The translations under genes were made by a program, and so were the position numbers. 40,968 bases of DNA from an uncultured Lachnospiraceae bacterium (GTDB lineage: Bacteria > Bacillota > Clostridia > Lachnospirales > Lachnospiraceae), in NCBI GenBank assembly GCA_902761665.1, contig CACWLA010000016.1, positions 1-40,968 on the forward strand, written 5' to 3'. The notes below the pieces were generated by a model that saw only the letters and a list, made by a program, of their open reading frames with translations, was not told where the DNA came from and did no database searches. Shown piece after piece: positions 16,977 to 23,204 of this stretch; positions within the stretch are counted from its first letter, which is position 1, and each line of letters opens with the position of its first letter.

Positions 16977-17989
16977 GATTCACCCTGAAAAAAGCGGTCT
17001 GGGAGATCACCCTGGCCTGCTGCTTTTCGTGCAGATACTGTGGCTCGAAGGGCGGTAAGGCACGTGAGGGCGAACTTTCGACCGAAGAATGCTTAAGCGT
17101 CGCAGAGCAGCTCGCGGAACTTGGCTGCCGGAGGGTGTCCCTCATCGGCGGCGAAGTTTTCATGCGCCGCGACTGGAAAGTGATCGCCGGGCGGATGAAC
17201 GAACGCGGCATCCGCGTCAATATCATCACGAACGGTTTTCTCTTCCCGGAGAAACTGATCGCGGACCTTAAGGACGTGAACATCGAATCGGTCTCGGTCT
17301 CGCTGGACGGCCCGAAGGAGGTCCACGACCGCTACCGGCAGGAGGGGAGCTACGACCGCGCCGTCCGCGCGGTCAGGGTGCTGCATGCGGGCGGCATCCC
17401 GGTCAGCGTCATCAGCACGCTGAATGCCGAAAACGCCCCGCTGCTGCCGGAACTTTATGAAACGCTGAAGGACAGCGGCATTTTTGCCTGGCAGCTCCAG
17501 GCCTGTTCCCCCATGGGGAATGCCGCGCTCTCAGGCATCGATTACGCCTTTGATCCGCGGGAAGTCATCCGCTTCGTCGCGGAAAATGCCCCGTCGGCGC
17601 CGTTTGCCCTCGGCATCGCGGACAACATCGGCTATTTCACACCCGAGGAAGGCATGCTCCGCGGGAATCTGAGCGGGCAGGCGGTCTACCGCGGCTGCAG
17701 CGCAGGTCTCGATGCCGTCGGCATCGACAGCGTAGGGAACGTGCGCGGCTGCGAATCGATGTACGACGAACGCTTCAACGAAGGGAACCTTCGCGAGCGG
17801 AGCCTGCGCGAGATCTGGGAAGACCCGGATGCCTTCGCCTACAACCGGAAGTTCACGCCCGAACTTCTTACCGGCGCCTGCGCCGCCTGCGAAATGGGAC
17901 CGTTCTGCGCCGGCGGCTGCCGCTCCTACAACTTTTTCGTCCACGGAAAACTGCACGAAGCCCCGCGCTGCGCCAGGAATATCGTTTAG
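16973..17989 (+). CDS. Radical SAM/SPASM peptide-modifying enzyme
   Basis: The 338-residue protein begins with a radical SAM core. Cys16-x3-Cys20-x2-Cys23 (ACCFSCRYC) binds the catalytic 4Fe-4S cluster, followed by SLIGGEVFMR (the GGE-type SAM motif) and VSVSLDGPKEVHDRYR. The C-terminal SPASM domain has GNVRGCES and CAACEMGPFCAGGC, with a last Cys in PRCARNIV, enough for two auxiliary clusters. SPASM enzymes mostly modify peptides or proteins through C-C, C-S or epimerising chemistry, and some act on small molecules. No N-terminal RRE (peptide-recognition) domain is seen, so recognition may rest on the zinc ribbons of the upstream protein. The ATG overlaps the upstream stop (ATGA), strongly suggesting coupled translation and a shared job. 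No transporter or protease is adjacent. Confidence 0.93.
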   Translation: MRFTLKKAVWEITLACCFSCRYCGSKGGKAREGELSTEECLSVAEQLAELGCRRVSLIGGEVFMRRDWKVIAGRMNERGIRVNIITNGFLFPEKLIADLKDVNIESVSVSLDGPKEVHDRYRQEGSYDRAVRAVRVLHAGGIPVSVISTLNAENAPLLPELYETLKDSGIFAWQLQACSPMGNAALSGIDYAFDPREVIRFVAENAPSAPFALGIADNIGYFTPEEGMLRGNLSGQAVYRGCSAGLDAVGIDSVGNVRGCESMYDERFNEGNLRERSLREIWEDPDAFAYNRKFTPELLTGACAACEMGPFCAGGCRSYNFFVHGKLHEAPRCARNIV

Positions 17990-18012
17990 TTGGAAGCAGA
18001 TCTTTCGCTGCA

Positions 18013-18099
18013 CCTCTGGCCCCGCAGTGTCTTTCTGCCGCATTTCGTGCCGCTCCGGACGGGCAGTCTATTCGACGGAAGACGCTGCGGGGCTGGAGG
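18013..18099 (+). ncRNA. Long 23-bp RNA hairpin downstream of the radical SAM gene
   Basis: Bases 18013-18035 pair with 18077-18099 without a bulge: 19 Watson-Crick and four G-U pairs. A 41-base internal region remains that could hold a further stem (CTGCC with GGCAG, 18035-18039/18062-18066). The G-U pairs would be A-C mismatches on the other strand, so the fold belongs to a + strand transcript. There is no T-run after it, so it is not a classical terminator. It fills most of the 230-base gap before the next gene. It may be an mRNA 3' end structure, a processed small RNA or a remnant of a palindromic element. Confidence 0.6.
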
Positions 18100-18132
18100 C
18101 GCGGACATATCGGCACCACTGCAAGGCTGTGC

Positions 18133-18161
18133 TTGCAATTCCTCCAGATCTGTGATAAAAT
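18133..18161 (+). promoter_or_regulatory. Promoter of the CNNM gene pair
   Basis: TTGCAA (18133-18138) and TAAAAT (18156-18161) are 17 bases apart, about 60 bases before the first CNNM gene. Confidence 0.65.
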
Positions 18162-18220
18162 CTTCCCTCGTAATATCTTTTCGGCCGGAAAGGCCTGCAT
18201 GTTAGGAGGTTTTGTCCGTA

Positions 18221-19261
18221 ATGGACACAGACAGTATCCCCCGATCTATTTTTATCATCATCGCGCTGATCCTCGTCAGCGGCTTCTTTGCCGGCGCGGA
18301 AACGGCTTATGCAAACTGCAGCCGCATCCGTTTGAAGGCGTGGGCTGACGACGGAAAGAAGAGCGCGTCCAGAGCACTCACCGTTTTGGAAAAATTTGAT
18401 AAGGCGATCATCACTCTGCTGATCGGCAATAATGTGGCACACGTCGTGGCCACTTCTTTGGCTACCGTTCTCTCGATCTATCTGGCCGTAAGGGCGTGGG
18501 GCGAGAAGAGCGGACAGGCCCTCGGTCCGGTCATCGCGACGGTAGCCCTGACCCTGCTCATCTTCATCTTCGGCGAAACGATCCCCAAGAACATCGCGAA
18601 GGAACGCTGCGACGAATGCGCCTGTGCCTTCTCCGGGATCCTCCGCCTGCTGATGATCCTGTTCACCCCGTTCGACATCATCTTCATGGGGCTCGGAAAC
18701 GGCCTGAAAAAACTCTTTCACACCGAAGAAGGCCCGGCTATCACCGAAGATGACCTCCAGACCATGATCGAGACCATCGAGGACGAGGGCGGCCTGGAAG
18801 CCGACGAGAGCGAGCTCATTCAGTCAGCCGTGGAATTCACCGACCGCACCGTACTGGAGGTCCTGACGCCGCGCGTCAGAATGGTCGGCCTTGACCTGGA
18901 TGACGACGAAGAGACCATCATTCAGAAAATCATGGATGAAAAATATTCCCGCCTGCCGGTCTATGAGGGCGACCTCGACCACATCGTCGGGATCCTGAAT
19001 ACCAAAGTTTATCTGCAGAAGCGCATTGCGGACCGGGACACCCTTCCCGACATCCGGAAGATGATGGTCGCACCGTTTACGATCGACGAACACATGGGGC
19101 TTTACGCCCTGGTCGACGAAATGCGGCGCCGCAAGATGCACATCGCCATCGTCAGGGACGCCTGGGGCGGCACCCTCGGCATGGTCACGCTGGAGGACCT
19201 GCTGGAAGAGCTGGTCGGCGAGATCTGGGATGAAGACGAAAAGAAGGAGGCTAAGTCATGA
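18221..19261 (+). CDS. CNNM/CBS-domain membrane protein (short, no CorC_C domain)
   Basis: The 346-residue protein starts with a DUF21/CNNM transmembrane module: IFIIIALILVSGFFAGAETA, LLIGNNVAHVVATS, and the helix ending IFGETIPKNIAKE. A CBS-domain pair follows (VLEVLTPRVRMVGLD; GILNTKVYL; GTLGMVTLEDLLEELVGEI). It stops at WDEDEKKEAKS, so the C-terminal CorC_HlyC domain found in many relatives is missing. Family members have been linked to Mg2+/Co2+ export or resistance, and older annotations call them hemolysin-like. AGGAGGT (18204-18210) fits the ATG at 18221 better than the in-frame TTG at 18212. The stop overlaps the next start (ATGA), so two related proteins are made from one message and may form a heterodimer. 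Confidence 0.9.
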   Translation: MDTDSIPRSIFIIIALILVSGFFAGAETAYANCSRIRLKAWADDGKKSASRALTVLEKFDKAIITLLIGNNVAHVVATSLATVLSIYLAVRAWGEKSGQALGPVIATVALTLLIFIFGETIPKNIAKERCDECACAFSGILRLLMILFTPFDIIFMGLGNGLKKLFHTEEGPAITEDDLQTMIETIEDEGGLEADESELIQSAVEFTDRTVLEVLTPRVRMVGLDLDDDEETIIQKIMDEKYSRLPVYEGDLDHIVGILNTKVYLQKRIADRDTLPDIRKMMVAPFTIDEHMGLYALVDEMRRRKMHIAIVRDAWGGTLGMVTLEDLLEELVGEIWDEDEKKEAKS

Positions 19262-20532
19262 ACGTACCCATGCTGATCCTTTTGGTGGTCTTCCTGATCG
19301 CCCTTTCCGCCTTTTTCTCCTCCACCGAGATTGCTTTTGCGCAGGCGAGCAAGCCGCGCATCAAATCCCTTGCGGAAGACGGCGACAAAAAAGCGGTGAA
19401 GGCACAGTCGATCATCGACGACTACGTCCACGCCATTTCCACCATCCTGGTGGGCAACGACCTCGTGAACATCGCAGCGACTTCCGTCGTCACGCTGCTC
19501 TGCACCGGATATTTCTTCAAGGACAATGCCAGCGCGGAACTGATCGCGAGCGGCATTGCGACGCTCCTGCTGCTGATCTTCGGCGAGATTTTCCCGAAAC
19601 TGCTGGCGGCGGACCATGCCAACTCGCTCACGCTTTCCGGCGCGGGGCTGCTCCGCTTCTTCATGAAACTGTTCAAGCCCGTGGTCGCTGTCGTGAGCGG
19701 CCTCGTGAAATTCCTTTCCCCGCTCTGGACCCCGAAGGAAGAGATCCCGGACATGACGGATGAGGAACTTGAACTCGTTGTCGACAGCATCCAGGAGGAA
19801 GGCGTCATCAGCGAGTCCGAAGGCGAACTGATCAAGTCTGCCATCGGCTTTTCCGACATCACGGCCCGCGACATCCTGATCCCGCGCGTCGACATGATCG
19901 CCTACGACATCGACGATCCGCTGGAAGACCTGCTGGCCGACCAGGACGCCATGAGCTGCTCGCGCATCCCGGTCTACCGCGAAAGCATTGACCATATCAT
20001 CGGGATCCTGCCGACTAAGCAGCTGATGAAGGCCGTCCTCTCCTCGGATGAGCCGGTCGATGTGGAAAGCATGCTGGTCCCGCCGGTCTTCGTCCACATG
20101 ACCAAGCCCGCGAAGGAGATCCTGCAGGATTTCCGCGAAAACCGCACAAACATGGCGGTTGTCCTTGATGAATACGGCGGCACGATGGGCATCCTCACGA
20201 CCGAGGACATCCTTGAGGAGATCGTCGGCGAGATCTATGACGAGACCGACGAAGTGGAGCAGGATTATAAGGAATTGAGCCAGGACACCTTCCTGGTGGA
20301 GGGAGACCTTAATATTGAGGACGCTTTCGAGTATATCGGATACGAACCGAAAGATTTCGAAAGCGAGTACACGACAGTCAGCGGCTGGGTGACCGAACAG
20401 CTGAACCGCTTCCCCGAAGCCGGCGACGAATTTGATTTTGACGTCCTTCACGTGAAGGTCATGTCGGTGCAGGGACCGGTGGTCGAGCAGGTTGAGGTCC
20501 ACGTGGGCCGGGAAGCTGAAGAAGAGGAATAA
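19258..20532 (+). CDS. CNNM/CBS/CorC_C membrane protein (full-length paralogue)
   Basis: This 424-residue protein is a longer paralogue of the preceding gene. It has the CNNM membrane domain (LIALSAFFSSTEIAFAQASK; ILVGNDLVNIAATS; FGEIFPKLLA) and a CBS pair (ARDILIPRVDMIAYD; GILPTKQLM; GTMGILTTEDILEEIVGEI). After about residue 340 a CorC_HlyC domain follows (TFLVEGDLNIEDAFEYIG; TVSGWVTEQLNRFPEAGDEF), ending in an acidic tail. In other bacteria CorC_C binds adenine nucleotides or modulates ion transport. GGAGG upstream and the four-base overlap indicate coupled translation with the first paralogue. The pair probably arose by duplication, with loss of CorC_C in the first copy. Confidence 0.92.
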   Translation: MNVPMLILLVVFLIALSAFFSSTEIAFAQASKPRIKSLAEDGDKKAVKAQSIIDDYVHAISTILVGNDLVNIAATSVVTLLCTGYFFKDNASAELIASGIATLLLLIFGEIFPKLLAADHANSLTLSGAGLLRFFMKLFKPVVAVVSGLVKFLSPLWTPKEEIPDMTDEELELVVDSIQEEGVISESEGELIKSAIGFSDITARDILIPRVDMIAYDIDDPLEDLLADQDAMSCSRIPVYRESIDHIIGILPTKQLMKAVLSSDEPVDVESMLVPPVFVHMTKPAKEILQDFRENRTNMAVVLDEYGGTMGILTTEDILEEIVGEIYDETDEVEQDYKELSQDTFLVEGDLNIEDAFEYIGYEPKDFESEYTTVSGWVTEQLNRFPEAGDEFDFDVLHVKVMSVQGPVVEQVEVHVGREAEEEE

Positions 20533-20573
20533 GCCTCCGTTATTCAAAAACAGCAGAAATGTCAAAAAAAGAT

Positions 20574-20601
20574 TTGCAATCGTGCGGTCTTTCAGTATAA
20601 T
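20574..20601 (+). promoter_or_regulatory. Promoter before the 181-residue protein
   Basis: TTGCAA (20574-20579) and a perfect TATAAT (20596-20601) are 16 bases apart. AAAAAAGGAG precedes the following ATG. Confidence 0.75.
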
Positions 20602-20639
20602 GAACTCAGGAATGCCATCGTAAAAAAAGGAGTACTGCC

Positions 20640-21185
20640 ATGAGTTTATTTGATTTGCTGGGTAAAAAGTCGGAAAAAGAGATCAAGGATCTCTTCAGCG
20701 GCATGGAAAAGAAGATCAAGGACGCAGTGAAAGACGGCTTTAAGGACGGCATCAGGAACGATTCCCCGAAGCCGGCTGCCCCGAAGCCTGTTGAGACCTC
20801 ATACACGGCTGCCGCAGAGCCGGAACAGGAACGTTCCGATGCGCTGTGGGGCGAACTCATGCCGAAGGATGAGAACCAGTTTTCCTTTAAGGGAACGTAT
20901 AAAGAGTATTTTGAGAAAATTTTCCGCGAAGAATTCTCAGAATACAACTTTATGCTGAGCCATCCGAAGTATTATTCTTCTGATATTTACACTTTTTCGC
21001 AGGGCGGGGACAGGAAACTTGTGATCGAACTGATGAAGAAGAGCTGCGAGGCTCAGGCCCTTCGCCGCGAGACGCTTCGGGAAGGCATCGCCTATCTGCG
21101 TTTCTATGTTGACTGCAGCGACCAGGGTTGGTGGAACGCCCGCACCTACGTCGTCGGCAGGATCAGGGAAGCACTGAACAAGTAA
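20640..21185 (+). CDS. Conserved-looking hypothetical protein, possibly nuclease-fold
   Basis: The 181-residue protein has an amphipathic, Lys-rich N-terminus (DLLGKKSEKEIKDLFSGMEK), a Pro/Ala linker (about residues 40-65) and a compact C-terminal domain. That domain carries SSDIYTFSQGGDRKLVIELM and GIAYLRFYVDCSDQGWWNAR. The pattern Asp...(V)IEL-x-K with a following LRFY strand recalls restriction-endonuclease-like (PD-(D/E)XK) proteins of unknown role in clostridia, but I cannot confirm the fold or the catalytic residues. It has its own promoter and a weak terminator-like hairpin after its stop. It lies immediately upstream of the reverse transcriptase RNA, so a shared function is possible but not shown. 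Confidence 0.75.
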   Translation: MSLFDLLGKKSEKEIKDLFSGMEKKIKDAVKDGFKDGIRNDSPKPAAPKPVETSYTAAAEPEQERSDALWGELMPKDENQFSFKGTYKEYFEKIFREEFSEYNFMLSHPKYYSSDIYTFSQGGDRKLVIELMKKSCEAQALRRETLREGIAYLRFYVDCSDQGWWNARTYVVGRIREALNK

Positions 21186-21192
21186 CAAAATC

Positions 21193-21212
21193 CGGGGCCT
21201 TGGCCCTGTTTT
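21193..21212 (+). terminator. Weak terminator-like hairpin after the 181-residue gene
   Basis: CGGGG (21193-21197) can pair with CCCTG (21204-21208), including a G-U pair, around a six-base CCTTGG loop, followed by four T residues. It may separate the upstream gene from the structured RNA that begins at 21213. Confidence 0.4.
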
Positions 21213-21348
21213 GGGCAGAAAGAGAACGCCTGGCGCCTGCGGCGGACCCGGCACGGCTTATGATGGACTTCGCAGGCAGCCAAGCCGTGTACGGTCTGGT
21301 ACACCCCGGAATCCTCCGGGCTTTAATGCTTTCTCTTTCTGCTTTTTT
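21213..21348 (+). ncRNA. Putative structured RNA associated with the reverse transcriptase
   Basis: A perfect 12-bp inverted repeat, GCAGAAAGAGAA (21215-21226) and TTCTCTTTCTGC (21331-21342), is extended outward by two G-U pairs and inward by GC/GC after one mismatch. It encloses about 104 bases that fold further. Stem A pairs 21235-21241 with 21271-21277 (7 bp). Stem B pairs 21248-21259 with 21282-21294 (12 bp, one bulge) and interlocks with stem A as a pseudoknot or alternative. Stem C pairs 21305-21310 with 21315-21320 (6 bp, ATCC loop). Six T residues (21343-21348) follow. Another stem (21361-21367/21378-21384) lies before the reverse transcriptase ribosome site. A closed structured RNA just upstream of a stand-alone reverse transcriptase matches the layout of retron msr-msd or DRT2-type RNAs. 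The role is inferred. Confidence 0.62.
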
Positions 21349-21400
21349 CGTACGCAAAAACCGGCGGAGCCCCTGCGCTGCCGGGTAAAGGAGGGGCGTC

Positions 21401-22678
21401 ATGTCCCTTTTGGAAAAACTGTCCGATCCGGCCGTCTGGGAGGCCTTTTACGCTTACAGGACCTCCCTGGCAGTCCCGCGGGCGGACACGGACGAATTAC
21501 GGCAGTTCATCGATGAACAGGCCTGGCTTCCGGTCACGCAGCTGATCGCGGAGGGCAGGCGCTTTCCGCTGCCGCGCCGCGCGGTCATCAGCAAGATGCA
21601 TTCGCAGAAAAAACGCGTCGTCTACATCTATCCGCCGGCGGAGAACACGGTGATGAAGCTCCTGACCTGGCTGCTTCTGCGGAAATACGACGGCCTCTTT
21701 TCAGACGGCCTGTATTCCTTCCGCCCGGGCCGCTCGGCAAAGGACGCGATAAGGCGCCTGACCCGGATGAAGAACGTCGGCTCCACCTGGGCGTACAAGG
21801 CCGACATCCACAACTATTTCAACGCCGTACCGGTCGGACGCCTTGTCCCAAAACTGGAAAAAGTCCTTTCGGACGATCCCGAACTTTTCCGTTTCCTGCG
21901 GCGGCTTCTGGAGGAACCGGAGGTCCTGGAAAACGGACAGCCGGTCACGGACGAAAAAGGCATCATGGCCGGAACGCCCGTCGCCTCCTTCTACGCGAAT
22001 CTTTATCTCAGGGAGTTGGACGAAGGCTTCGCGCAGGACGGCATCCCCTATGCCCGCTACTCGGACGATATCATCGTCTTTGCGGACAGCCGGGAGGAGG
22101 TGCTCCGCCGCGCGGAGCGGATCCGCTCCTTCCTTGCGGAAGCGGGGCTTGAGATCAATCCCGACAAGGAGGATCTTTTCGCCCCCGAAGAAGGCTGGAA
22201 CTTCCTCGGTTTTTCGTACCGGAAAGGAACGGTCGACATTGCGCCGGCGACCGTCGCGAAACTGAAGGCCAAGATGCGCCGCAAGACCCGCGCGCTCGAA
22301 CGCTGGTGCCGCCGGAACGGCCATGAAGGAGAGAAGGCGGCGAAAGCTTTCATCCGCATTTTTAAGAGCAAACTGCTGGAAACTGCCGGGGACAGCGACC
22401 TCACCTGGAGCGCCTGGTTCTTTTCCGTCATCAATACGACGGAGAGCCTGGAGGCAATCGACGCTTATGCGCTTGACTGCATCCGGTATCTCGTGACCGG
22501 AAAGCGCACGAAAGCGCGCTTCAACCTGCGCTATGAAACCATTAAGGAGATGGGCTGGCAGAACCTCGTCCACGCCTACTACGATTACAGGGCGGAAGCC
22601 GCAGCCGGCAATGCTGCCGAAAAGGATGAAGCCCCGGCTGACACGGGAAAGGAGAACGACCGTGAAACAGATATTTGA
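21401..22678 (+). CDS. Stand-alone reverse transcriptase, unassigned class
   Basis: The 425-residue protein has the reverse transcriptase palm. The first catalytic Asp is D135 in YKADIHNYF. The B-motif GIMAGTPVASFYANLYL is at about 187-203. The catalytic YSDD is at residues 220-223, LEINPDKEDLF at 250-260 and NFLGFSYRKG at 267-276. There is no group II intron maturase X/DNA-binding or HNH endonuclease domain. Instead a helical C-terminus of about 120 residues contains SVINTTESLEAIDAYALDCI and VTGKRTKARFNLRYET, and the last 30 residues look disordered. AAAGGAGGGG lies just before the ATG. The upstream 215 bases hold a compact RNA fold. Retron, DRT/UG-type antiphage and other domesticated reverse transcriptases share this size; which one it is cannot be settled by eye. 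The last 17 bases overlap the next frame. Confidence 0.93.
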   Translation: MSLLEKLSDPAVWEAFYAYRTSLAVPRADTDELRQFIDEQAWLPVTQLIAEGRRFPLPRRAVISKMHSQKKRVVYIYPPAENTVMKLLTWLLLRKYDGLFSDGLYSFRPGRSAKDAIRRLTRMKNVGSTWAYKADIHNYFNAVPVGRLVPKLEKVLSDDPELFRFLRRLLEEPEVLENGQPVTDEKGIMAGTPVASFYANLYLRELDEGFAQDGIPYARYSDDIIVFADSREEVLRRAERIRSFLAEAGLEINPDKEDLFAPEEGWNFLGFSYRKGTVDIAPATVAKLKAKMRRKTRALERWCRRNGHEGEKAAKAFIRIFKSKLLETAGDSDLTWSAWFFSVINTTESLEAIDAYALDCIRYLVTGKRTKARFNLRYETIKEMGWQNLVHAYYDYRAEAAAGNAAEKDEAPADTGKENDRETDI

Positions 22679-23027
22679 CCGGACCTGGGCGGAAACGGAC
22701 GTCGGCGTACGGATCTTTCTGCTCGCAGGGGAAAAGGAAGCCCTGGTGATCGATACCGGGATGAACGGACTGGATGTCCGGGCGATGGCCGCGGCGCACA
22801 CGGACCTCCCGTACCGTCTGCTGAACACGCACGCGGACAGGGACCATATTGCTTCAAATACGCAGTTCGGGGAATTTTACATGCACCCTTCGGAAGCCGC
22901 GTTCTATCACAACGTACAGGGCGGCCGCGGGACCGTGATCCCGCAGCTGATCGAAGGGGCGGAAAGGATCCTGGAAGGAGGGGCGGGGACCCTTCCTTCT
23001 TGCTTTTTGCGTGAGCAGTTGGTATAA
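22662..23027 (+). pseudogene. Truncated metallo-beta-lactamase-fold hydrolase
   Basis: A GTG start at 22662, nine bases after AAAGGAGAA and overlapping the reverse transcriptase end, opens a 121-residue frame. It has the N-terminal metallo-beta-lactamase fold: GEKEALVIDTGMNGLDVRAM, then NTHADRDHIASN, which is the HxHxDH-type zinc site written here as HADRDH. Family members are usually around 200 residues or more, with a later PGHTPGS-type region and a third metal ligand. This frame ends soon after GAERILEGG, with an unrelated tail ending at a stop codon that lies inside the -10 box of the next promoter. It is therefore most likely an inactivated 3'-deleted gene; an active short protein is less likely. 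Confidence 0.75.
22973..23008 (+). terminator. Possible terminator of the reverse transcriptase transcript
   Basis: GGAAGG (22973-22978) pairs with CCTTCC (22991-22996) across a G-rich 12-base loop and is followed by a T-rich tail interrupted by C and G. The stem is short. The tail overlaps the next promoter's -35 box. Confidence 0.4.
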
Positions 23028-23028
23028 T
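23000..23028 (+). promoter_or_regulatory. Promoter of the 46-residue/TPR/rhamnose gene run
   Basis: TTGCTT (23000-23005) and a perfect TATAAT (23023-23028) are 17 bases apart. The downstream genes follow each other with small gaps as far as 36483. This may be the main promoter for a long transcript through the rhamnose genes. Confidence 0.8.
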
Positions 23029-23062
23029 AATATAGATACTTACATTGGGAGAGAATGCCCGC

Positions 23063-23203
23063 ATGATCAACTTTGATGAAGAACTCAAAAAGTTCAGTCC
23101 GAGCACCGAGGTCGAGCAGGCCGAGGACGTGATCCTGAAGCTGGATAAGATGAAGGACATGACGGATCTGATGCTGGAAATCATGAAGGACAAGGAGTCG
23201 TAG
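23063..23203 (+). CDS. Small acidic helical protein, 46 residues, unknown function
   Basis: The frame codes for 46 residues: MINFDEELKKFSPSTEVEQA, then a charged helix rich in Glu, Asp, Lys and Met (EDVILKLDKM, DLMLEIMKDKES). No signal peptide, cysteine or membrane segment is present. It begins 35 bases after a strong -10 box, which makes it the first gene of the following run. It ends one base before the next start, and its own 3' end supplies the AAGGAG for the next gene. Tight coupling to the zinc-ribbon/TPR protein suggests a partner or regulatory role, but I do not recognise a family. Confidence 0.7.
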   Translation: MINFDEELKKFSPSTEVEQAEDVILKLDKMKDMTDLMLEIMKDKES

Positions 23204-23204
23204 C

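Noticed and set aside
17990-18205. Short + strand frames between the radical SAM gene and the CNNM genes
   Set aside because: They coincide with the long hairpin and the CNNM promoter and show no ribosome site, so they are not called as genes.
21211-21516. Frames of about 90-100 codons through the reverse transcriptase RNA as ordinary genes
   Set aside because: They overlap the structured RNA and the start of the reverse transcriptase, and they lack a credible ribosome site. The open frames are noted as a finding instead.
21213-22678. Group II intron or its degraded remnant
   Set aside because: No maturase X or endonuclease domain and no recognisable intron domain V hairpin follows the gene; the upstream RNA is much too short for intron domains I-IV.
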